Shown: positions 1 to 4,703 of the stretch, piece after piece
Layout of the letters: the number at the start of each line of letters is the position of its first letter
How positions within the stretch are numbered: the first letter of the stretch is position 1
From: Oscillospiraceae bacterium
GTDB taxonomy: Bacteria > Bacillota > Clostridia > Oscillospirales > Ruminococcaceae
Length of the DNA stretch: 6,829 nucleotides
Direction of reading: 5' to 3'
Assembly (NCBI GenBank): GCA_029098085.1
Contig: JAQXNQ010000357.1
Span: forward strand, 1-6,829
Notes under the pieces: model-generated
Told to the model about the DNA's origin: nothing
Seen by the model: the letters and a program-made list of their open reading frames with translations, nothing else
Database searches by the model: none
Program-made: the position numbers and the translations under genes

Positions 1-338
1 ACGGTCAGCTCCCGCTCCCCCAGACCGGAAAGACGCTCCTGCAGCGTCTCCAGGGCGGCTGCCTGGACCCGGATCACCCCTTCGGTGTCGGTCTGCACCG
101 AGGAGACCGAGCCGTCCGGCACGGTGGTCACCGTCACCAGCTGCCCCGCCTCCCGCCTTCCCCGGTCTGCGCTCTCGCTCATCAGCTCCATGGCCAGCTG
201 ATGGACCCGGTAGGGCACCAGCTCCGACACTGCCCGGCGCAGCTGCCGGTCCGCTGCCAGAAAGCCTCCCAGCAAAGCCCCGGCCAGCAGCAGCGCCGTC
301 AGCTTTTTCCGAAAACTGCCCCGCTTTCTCGCCCGCAT
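1..338 (-). CDS. yunB: YunB-like sporulation protein, N-terminal part (runs off the left edge)
   Basis: About 112 residues are visible from an ATG at 338-336. The ATG is preceded on the minus strand by a purine-rich AAAGGGGG site about seven bases upstream, which supports this start. The N terminus is strongly basic (MRARKRGSFRKK), followed by one hydrophobic segment at about residues 13-29 (LTALLLAGALLGGFLAA), so a single-pass membrane anchor is likely. After it come an amphipathic helical stretch (RRAVSELVPYRVHQLAMEL) and the segment LVTVTTVPDGSVSSVQTDT, then IRVQAAALETLQERL. That order (anchor, helix, V-x-x-x-DG-x-h-x-x-h-x-T-D-T, helix) resembles the YunB family. In Bacillus subtilis this family is a mother-cell, sigma-E-dependent sporulation protein of unknown biochemical role. 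The C-terminal half lies outside the window. The assignment is from remembered family pattern; another single-pass protein is possible. Confidence 0.68.
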   Translation of the reverse strand, partial: MRARKRGSFRKKLTALLLAGALLGGFLAADRQLRRAVSELVPYRVHQLAMELMSESADRGRREAGQLVTVTTVPDGSVSSVQTDTEGVIRVQAAALETLQERLSGLGERELT

Positions 339-397
339 CTCCCCGCCCCCTTTCCCGCCATACTATGCGGGAGACCTGAAAGAGGAGCCTTCCATGC

Positions 398-433
398 AGA
401 AGTCCCCGGACGGTTTGCCGCCCGGGGACTTCT
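398..433. terminator. Long GC-rich hairpin between the CBS gene and yunB
   Basis: A perfect 12-bp inverted repeat (AGAAGTCCCCGG at 398-409, CCGGGGACTTCT at 422-433) encloses a 12-base loop. The loop can itself form three more pairs (411-413 with 418-420), leaving a TTTG loop. The stem sits 45 bases beyond the stop codon of the CBS gene and 60 bases before the yunB start, both on the minus strand, as expected for a transcript boundary. Neither strand has a run of T after the stem, so it is not a textbook intrinsic terminator. It may instead be a Rho-independent variant, a 3'-end-stabilising stem or a processing site. Confidence 0.5.
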
Positions 434-477
434 ATGTAAGTACTATTCCAGCCTTTCCTGCGCTGCCCGCAGCTGCC

Positions 478-933
478 TCAGCTGCCAGTCTTTTTTACCG
501 ACAGGCGCAGCGTCGAATCCGGCCGGCTTTCGGGAAAAGCCAGCTCATAGCAGTAGCGGATGATCTCCTTCCGCTTGACAATCCCGATGAAGACCCCGCG
601 GTCATCCACCACGGGCACAAAATTCTGATTCATGGAGGTGGCTACCAGCTCTTCGATACTGGTTCCGATCCGCACCGCCCGATTGCTGGTGCGGCGGGGA
701 ATTTCGGACAGCAGCTGGTTTTCCGCTTTTTTGATGTCCAGTGAATAATGATTTTTGATCTCCCACAGGAGATCTCCTTCGGTGATGGTGCCCACATACA
801 AACCGTTGCGGTCGATGACGGGAATGGCAGAATACTGGTGATACTCCATCTTCTCCAGCGCCTGCCGCAGGGTGTAATCGGCGTACAGGTAAGCGACTTC
901 ATGCTTGAGTGTGATAAAATGCAGGATGTTCAT
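478..933 (-). CDS. Small tandem CBS-domain protein, 151 residues
   Basis: The protein consists almost only of two CBS domains (about residues 10-61 and 78-130 counted from the chosen ATG), a Bateman module. CBS1 has the usual pattern SAIPVIDRNGLYVGTITEGD, including the T-x-x-D (T51, D54) that contacts ribose or phosphate of bound adenine nucleotides. CBS2 has FVPVVDDRGVFIGIVKRKE, where that motif is replaced by K-R-K-E, so one ligand site may be altered. Small two-CBS proteins in Firmicutes include DarB (YkuL/CbpB), which binds c-di-AMP and signals to partner enzymes; a similar sensor role here is inference. No catalytic domain is present, and the protein is probably cytoplasmic. An in-frame GTG at 945 was not chosen because it lies inside the Shine-Dalgarno; the ATG at 933 has ideal spacing. 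The last 20 residues are polar and probably unstructured. It has its own promoter upstream and appears monocistronic. Confidence 0.88.
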   Translation of the reverse strand: MNILHFITLKHEVAYLYADYTLRQALEKMEYHQYSAIPVIDRNGLYVGTITEGDLLWEIKNHYSLDIKKAENQLLSEIPRRTSNRAVRIGTSIEELVATSMNQNFVPVVDDRGVFIGIVKRKEIIRYCYELAFPESRPDSTLRLSVKKTGS

Positions 934-942
934 ATCAAGACG

Positions 943-949
943 CACCTCC
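943..949 (-). promoter_or_regulatory. Shine-Dalgarno that fixes the CBS gene start
   Basis: The minus strand reads GGAGGTG, then nine bases, then ATG at 933-931. A longer frame could begin at the GTG at 945-943, but that codon overlaps the ribosome-binding site itself and could not be served by it. The shorter start is therefore preferred. Confidence 0.8.
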
Positions 950-997
950 GCTGCCGGGCGTGCCGCGGCATTGTCGATCAGTTTTCTCTACACCCTA

Positions 998-1006
998 AGT
1001 ATAGCA
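998..1006 (-). promoter_or_regulatory. Extended -10 promoter for the CBS-domain gene
   Basis: The minus strand reads TGCTATACT: an extended TGn element followed by a -10 matching TATAAT at five of six positions. No recognisable -35 lies 16-18 bases upstream, which extended -10 promoters tolerate. The sequence further upstream (about 1021-1080) is AT-rich and could help polymerase bind. Transcription would begin near 991, giving a leader of roughly 60 bases before the ATG at 933. Confidence 0.6.
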
Positions 1007-1059
1007 TAAAGGAGGCTCGGGGAGGATAAATTTTTTATGGAAATCCGTGAATTCTTCGT

Positions 1060-1100
1060 TAAGAAATCAATGACTTTTATGGAATATGGGAGATTTCTTA
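1060..1100 (-). other. Inverted repeat spanning the cls stop codon
   Basis: Nine-base arms TAAGAAATC (1060-1068) and GATTTCTTA (1092-1100) are perfectly complementary around a 23-base loop, and the cls stop codon forms the end of one arm. The stem is AT-rich and lacks a T-run on the minus strand, so it is a weak candidate for the transcript end. It is the only sizeable inverted repeat between cls and the next promoter. A direct repeat TTTTATGGAA also occurs at 1033-1042 and 1075-1084. Confidence 0.3.
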
Positions 1101-2633
1101 CATCAGCGGTGCGAACATTCTCAGCAGCGACCGGATCAGCCGGTTGGGCAGCGACACCTGACGGCAGCTCTCCGGCGTGATCTGTCCGGACAGCTCCTGG
1201 GTTCTCAGAAAGTCCTCCTTCAGGTCCTTCAGGCAGCTGCAGCGGTACAGCCAGGTGGCACATTCAAAATGCAGGTAGAGACTGCGGTAGTCCAGATTGA
1301 TGGTGCCCACCACGCCCCACTCATCGTCCACCACAAAGGACTTGGCATGGATAAAGCCGGGGGTGTACTCATAAATCTTGACGCCCTGATCCACCAGCAC
1401 CTGATAATTGGCCCGGGTCACCGCATGGACAAACCACTTGTCCGCCACATGGGGGGTGATGATCCGCACATCCACGCCGCCCTTGGCCGCGTTGGCCAGG
1501 GCATTGACCATCTCGTCCGAAATGATCAGATAGGGCGTGGTGATATAGACATAGCGTCTGGCCTTGTTGACCAGATTCAGGTAGACATTCTCTCCCACCG
1601 GCTCATCGTCCAGCGGGCTGTCCGAGAAAGGCTGTACATAGCCATCATCCGGCACCGGCTCCAGCTGGTAGCGACTGGGACGGAACAGCTCATAATCCTC
1701 GTTCTCGCCGCGGATGTAATCCCACATGGTCAGGAACATGACGGTCAGGCTCCAGACCGCGTCCCCCCGCAGCAGAATGGCCGAGTCCTTCCAGTGGCCG
1801 TGCTTGGGATAGGCGTTGATGTACTCATCGGCCAGGTTGATGCCGCCGGTAAAACCGATGTGGCCGTCGATGACGCAGATCTTCCGGTGGTCCCGGTTGT
1901 TCAGCCGGGAGTTGAGCACCGGCAGGAAGGGGTTGAAGGCGCAGGCACGGATGCCCATCTTCTCCAGCTGGCGGTCGTAGTGGGCGGGCAGGGTGCTGAT
2001 GCTGCCCAGATCGTCATAGATGACCCGCACATCCAGCCCCTGAGCCGCCTTGCGCTGCAGGATCTCCAGAATTGTGTCCCACATGGTGCCGCCTTCCAGA
2101 ATGAAGTATTCCAGAAAGATGTAATGCTCCGCCTTTTCCAGCTCCTCCACCATCCGGGCAAATTTCACCTCGCCCAAAGGCAGATACTCCACACTGGTGC
2201 CCTGATAGACCGGGAATCCGGCGCCGTGCTGAATATAGCGGCACTGGGTGCCGGCAGAGGGATCCTGGGCGGCAATAGCCTCAATCTTCTCCTCGTCCGG
2301 CTTCAAAGATTCCGCCGTGCGGGTAGCAATGGACGCCATCTTTTTCCGGGTACGGCTGGAAAGGCGCACACCGCCGAACAGCAGGTAGAAAAATCCGCCG
2401 AACAGCGGGAAGGCCATGATGGGAATCAGCCAGGCGATCTTGTAGGCGGGATCGCTCTTTCTGCCCAGCAGTACCATCATCTCGATGATGCTCAGCAGGA
2501 TGGAGAAGGCATAGAAGTAGCTGAAATACTGCTCAAACCGCAGCAGCATAATCAGCAGCGCCGCCACCTGCAGCAGCAGGCTGACGCCCACCAGCACCAC
2601 CCGGCTGAAAATCAGGCTAAGCATTTTTTTCAT
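1098..2633 (-). CDS. cls: Cardiolipin synthase, phospholipase D superfamily
   Basis: The enzyme joins two phosphatidylglycerol molecules into cardiolipin plus glycerol at the inner face of the cytoplasmic membrane. It has 511 residues, close to the 480-510 usual for bacterial ClsA-type enzymes. The N terminus holds hydrophobic segments at about 5-31, 40-57 and 66-87; the latter two with the RKSDPAYKIAWL signature form the PLDc_N region. Two phosphatidyltransferase motifs HxKxxxxD are intact: HRKICVID (H249, K251, D256) followed by GFTGGINLADEY, and HAKSFVVD (H429, K431, D436) followed by GTINLDYRS. All catalytic residues are present. The ATG at 2633 has GGAGG eight bases upstream. The gene lies 57 bases after the permease gene on the same strand and is probably co-transcribed. 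No clear intrinsic terminator follows the TAA at 1098. Family assignment is firm; substrate specificity is inferred from family. Confidence 0.96.
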   Translation of the reverse strand: MKKMLSLIFSRVVLVGVSLLLQVAALLIMLLRFEQYFSYFYAFSILLSIIEMMVLLGRKSDPAYKIAWLIPIMAFPLFGGFFYLLFGGVRLSSRTRKKMASIATRTAESLKPDEEKIEAIAAQDPSAGTQCRYIQHGAGFPVYQGTSVEYLPLGEVKFARMVEELEKAEHYIFLEYFILEGGTMWDTILEILQRKAAQGLDVRVIYDDLGSISTLPAHYDRQLEKMGIRACAFNPFLPVLNSRLNNRDHRKICVIDGHIGFTGGINLADEYINAYPKHGHWKDSAILLRGDAVWSLTVMFLTMWDYIRGENEDYELFRPSRYQLEPVPDDGYVQPFSDSPLDDEPVGENVYLNLVNKARRYVYITTPYLIISDEMVNALANAAKGGVDVRIITPHVADKWFVHAVTRANYQVLVDQGVKIYEYTPGFIHAKSFVVDDEWGVVGTINLDYRSLYLHFECATWLYRCSCLKDLKEDFLRTQELSGQITPESCRQVSLPNRLIRSLLRMFAPLM

Positions 2634-2649
2634 GATTATTTCCTCCCGA

Positions 2650-2665
2650 AAAGGCCGAAGCCTTC
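2650..2665 (-). other. UUCG-loop hairpin in the permease-cls gap
   Basis: On the minus strand AAGGC-TTCG-GCCTT forms a five-pair stem (a sixth G-U pair is possible) closed by C(UUCG)G, an exceptionally stable tetraloop. Four U residues follow at its 3' side, and the cls Shine-Dalgarno (GGGAGG) begins a few bases later. It could act as a weak terminator that lowers cls relative to the upstream gene, or as an RNA processing or stability element. The stem is short, so termination would be incomplete. Confidence 0.45.
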
Positions 2666-2690
2666 AAGATCTGAGCTTCTCCGGCGCAGG

Positions 2691-3878
2691 CTACTGCACC
2701 TTCAGGTTTCTCTGCCGCAGCCGCCGGTTGGTGGCCTCCCGCAGCAGGGTGTACAGCACCGAGCAGAGGGGAATAAACACCAGCATGCCCACGACGCCCA
2801 TCATGCTGCCGCCGATGCTCACGGCTGCCAGCACCCAGATGGAGGGCAGGCCCACCGAGTTGCCCACCACCTTGGGGTAAATCAGATTGCCCTCCAGCTG
2901 CTGCAGCACCAGGAAGAGCACAACAAACCACAAAGCCTTCACCGGATCCACCATGAGGATCAGGAAGGCGCCCACAATGCAGCCGATAAAGGCGCCGAAG
3001 ATGGGAATCAAGGCGGTGAAGGCCACCAGCACGCCGATCAGCAGCGCATAGGGGAACCGCAGAATGGTCATGGCGATGAAAAACATGGTGCCCAGAATCA
3101 TCGCTTCCAGGCACTGGCCGGACAGGAACCTGGAAAAGGTATCCGACGACAGGCGGGCGATTTCCACCAGCCGGTCCACCCGTGCCTTCGGCAGGAAGGC
3201 GTACAGCACCTTGCGGCACTGCAGCCCCAGCTTCTCCTTCTGCATCAGCAGATAAACGGCAAAGACCACACCGATGAAGAAATCCACCAGACCGCTGACC
3301 ACCGAGGTGGCCGCGCCGAACACCGACGAGAAGATGCCGCTGCTGCGGACGAAATTCACCGCCGACTGCAGCAGTGCCTGCCAGTCCAGCTGTAGATTTT
3401 TGAGGAACTCCGCCGCTTCGGGGTACTGGCCGGACAGGGCGCTGAGCCACTCCTGCACCTGCGCGTAAAACCCGGGAAGAGCAGCGGCCATCAGCTGAAA
3501 GGTATTGGCCAGCTCGGGAACAATCAGGAAGATGACCACAAAGATCACCCCGGCCACCAGCGCCAGGGTCAGAGCCAGGCTCAGCGGACGGGCCATCTTC
3601 CGGCGGAAGGATTCATAAAAAAGCTCTGCCCTGCCGGGGCGGTTTTTCCGGGCGGGCAGGGTCTTTTTCCGCTCGCCGAACAGCGTCCGCTCCAGGAATC
3701 GCATGGGCGTATTCAGAATGAAGGCTGTGGCAGCGCCCAGCAGAAAGGGAGCCAGCAGCCCGATGATCCATCCGAGGCCGCTTTTCAGCACCTCGTAATG
3801 CTGCAGCGAAAAATTCAGCAGCACGCCGAAGGCCACCAGCCCCAACAGCTTGTACAGGTTGCGCTTGTTCAGATCCAT
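2691..3878 (-). CDS. AI-2E family transporter (UPF0118-type membrane permease)
   Basis: This is a 395-residue polytopic membrane protein. Hydrophobic segments lie at about 10-27, 34-55, 98-121, 187-212, 255-305 (two spans), 308-326 and 345-378, with a soluble stretch at about 122-186. Two family signatures are present in the C-terminal half: FTALIPIFGAFIG (287-299) and QQLEGNLIYPKVVG (326-339). The family was named for E. coli TqsA, linked to autoinducer-2 export; other members are implicated in Na+(Li+)/H+ exchange or stress tolerance, and Clostridia carry several paralogues of unknown substrate, so AI-2 transport should not be assumed. The ATG at 3878 follows an AAAGGA site five to six bases upstream. 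It is the first gene of a probable two-gene unit with cardiolipin synthase, which suggests membrane or envelope homeostasis (inference). Confidence 0.93.
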   Translation of the reverse strand: MDLNKRNLYKLLGLVAFGVLLNFSLQHYEVLKSGLGWIIGLLAPFLLGAATAFILNTPMRFLERTLFGERKKTLPARKNRPGRAELFYESFRRKMARPLSLALTLALVAGVIFVVIFLIVPELANTFQLMAAALPGFYAQVQEWLSALSGQYPEAAEFLKNLQLDWQALLQSAVNFVRSSGIFSSVFGAATSVVSGLVDFFIGVVFAVYLLMQKEKLGLQCRKVLYAFLPKARVDRLVEIARLSSDTFSRFLSGQCLEAMILGTMFFIAMTILRFPYALLIGVLVAFTALIPIFGAFIGCIVGAFLILMVDPVKALWFVVLFLVLQQLEGNLIYPKVVGNSVGLPSIWVLAAVSIGGSMMGVVGMLVFIPLCSVLYTLLREATNRRLRQRNLKVQ

Positions 3879-3937
3879 ATTGATCCTTTCTCCCGTCAGG
3901 GGGATAATTGTCAGAAGCCGAACACATAGCTAATTAT

Positions 3938-3966
3938 ATTATAACGCAAACGCCGGCGTTTGTCAC
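3938..3966 (-). promoter_or_regulatory. Sigma-A promoter for the permease-cls unit
   Basis: The minus strand carries GTGACA (3966-3961; five of six matches to TTGACA), a spacer of exactly 17 bases, and a perfect TATAAT (3943-3938). Transcription would start near 3931, about 50 bases before the ATG at 3878. The intervening leader shows no obvious riboswitch fold. Confidence 0.82.
3947..3962. promoter_or_regulatory. Perfect 16-bp palindrome in the promoter spacer (probable operator)
   Basis: CAAACGCCGGCGTTTG is its own reverse complement over all 16 bases. It occupies essentially the whole spacer between the -35 and -10 elements and runs into the -35 hexamer. Such placement is typical of a site where a dimeric regulator blocks or re-shapes RNA polymerase binding. 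No T-run follows, so it is not a terminator. I do not recognise the regulator that would bind it. Confidence 0.6.
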
Positions 3967-4036
3967 CTGTAAAACTCCGCAAAGGGATTGACCGGATTGT
4001 GAACAATTTGAGACAGGCTGTGCGCCGTTTCAGCAC

Positions 4037-4065
4037 TTGGCTTTGTCCGCCGGATGTGGTATACT
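4037..4065 (+). promoter_or_regulatory. Extended -10 promoter for the Nudix gene
   Basis: TTGGCT (4037-4042) is a four-of-six -35 match. After 17 bases comes TATACT (4060-4065), a five-of-six -10, preceded by TGG, which supplies the extended TGn element. The start of transcription would fall near 4072. This rules out the in-frame ATG at 4054 as a start codon because it lies inside the promoter. Confidence 0.72.
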
Positions 4066-4080
4066 GAAGGAAAACCCAGA

Positions 4081-4137
4081 AAGGAGCGCCGCCTGCCGGA
4101 AGCCCGGGCTTCGGCAGAACCGGCTGCGGTAAACATC
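4081..4137 (+). promoter_or_regulatory. Structured leader of the Nudix gene with a distant Shine-Dalgarno
   Basis: AAGGAG at 4081-4086 is the only good ribosome-binding sequence in the leader, but lies 51 bases before the ATG at 4138, and the bases just upstream of the ATG (GCGGTAAACATC) give no Shine-Dalgarno. Between them is strong secondary structure: GCCGC (4088-4092) can pair with GCGGT (4126-4130), GCCGG (4095-4099) with CCGGC (4120-4124), and the centre holds the 14-bp palindrome GAAGCCCGGGCTTC (4099-4112). When folded, about eight unpaired bases separate AAGGAG from the ATG, a normal spacing. An in-frame CTG at 4093, six bases after AAGGAG, is the competing start. Confidence 0.5.
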
Positions 4138-4614
4138 ATGAAAAATACCACGCTCTGCTATATTCTTAAGGAAGGCCAGTGCCTTATGCTGCACCGGATC
4201 AAAAAGGAGCAGGACGAAAACGCCGGCAAATGGATCGGCGTGGGCGGCAAGTTTGAAGAGGGGGAAAGCCCTGAGGACTGCCTGCTGCGGGAGGTGCGGG
4301 AGGAAACCGGCCTGACCCTCACCCGCTACCGGTACCGGGGCATTGTGACCTTCGTCTCCGATCGGTGGCCCACCGAGTACATGCACCTGTTCACCGCCGA
4401 CGGCTTCACCGGTCAGCTGAAGGACTGCGACGAGGGTGAGCTGTGCTGGCTGCCCTGGGAGCAGCTGTTTGCCCTGCCCCACTGGGAGGGCGACGAGATT
4501 TTCCTGCGGCTGCTGGAGCAGGACATTCCCTTCTTCTCGCTGAAGCTGCGATATGAGGGTGAAGTCCTGCGGCAGGCCGTACTCAACGGCACGGAGATGA
4601 AAGTCAGGAGCTGA
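4138..4614 (+). CDS. Nudix hydrolase, 8-oxo-dGTP diphosphatase-like
   Basis: The protein has 158 residues from the ATG at 4138. A complete Nudix box GX5EX7REUXEEXGU spans residues 37-59: G37, E43, then REVREETGL at 51-59, with metal-binding glutamates E52, E55 and E56 all present. The N terminus (MKNTTLCYILKEGQCLMLHR) and the phrase KWIGVGGKFEEGESP match the MutT/YtkD-like branch usually annotated as 8-oxo-dGTP diphosphatase, a cytoplasmic enzyme that removes oxidised nucleotides from the pool. The precise substrate cannot be read from sequence. The reading frame continues upstream to an ATG at 4054, but that codon is inside the promoter and the extra 28 residues are unlike the family, so the family-like start at 4138 was chosen. 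It is a single-gene unit, divergent from the permease-cls unit and followed by a strong hairpin. Confidence 0.92.
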   Translation: MKNTTLCYILKEGQCLMLHRIKKEQDENAGKWIGVGGKFEEGESPEDCLLREVREETGLTLTRYRYRGIVTFVSDRWPTEYMHLFTADGFTGQLKDCDEGELCWLPWEQLFALPHWEGDEIFLRLLEQDIPFFSLKLRYEGEVLRQAVLNGTEMKVRS

Positions 4615-4635
4615 AAGATACAAGCAATACACAGC

Positions 4636-4664
4636 GTCCGCCGCTCCCAAACGAAGCGGCGGAC
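4636..4664. terminator. Hairpin terminator between convergent genes
   Basis: A perfect 10-bp GC-rich stem, GTCCGCCGCT (4636-4645) with AGCGGCGGAC (4655-4664), has a nine-base loop. On the plus strand it is followed by the T-rich tail ATTTCATTCTCT. It lies 21 bases after the Nudix stop codon and 39 bases beyond the stop of the convergent AraC-type gene, so it may serve both directions, better for the Nudix gene. Confidence 0.82.
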
Positions 4665-4703
4665 ATTTCATTCTCTGTAAACTGCACCCGGCAGTGCCCC
4701 TGC

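Noticed and set aside
1037..1180. Small plus-strand frame (47 codons, ATG at 1037) with a good GGAGG site 11 bases upstream
   Set aside because: No credible plus-strand promoter precedes it, the GGAGG-like bases lie within the AT-rich interval of the opposite-strand CBS promoter, and its second half is simply antisense to cls codons.
1086..3395. A very long open frame (769 codons) on the plus strand opposite cls and most of the permease gene
   Set aside because: Its product is rich in His, Gln and Gly with no recognisable domain, it has no matching ribosome site, and it runs exactly antisense to two firmly identified genes. Long antisense frames arise from GC-ending codon bias.
2617..3450. 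Minus-strand open frame of 277 codons overlapping the permease gene in another frame
   Set aside because: Low-complexity Gly/Ala/Arg/Pro-rich translation with no domain; a frame-shifted shadow of the permease, whose signatures are complete in its own frame.
3996..4010. Rex (redox repressor) binding site
   Set aside because: Only one TTGTGAA half is present; the required TTCACAA half at the right spacing is missing.
4054..4137. Upstream extension of the Nudix frame to an ATG at 4054
   Set aside because: That ATG lies between the -35 and -10 of the gene's own promoter and so would not be in the transcript; the added residues do not resemble Nudix N termini.
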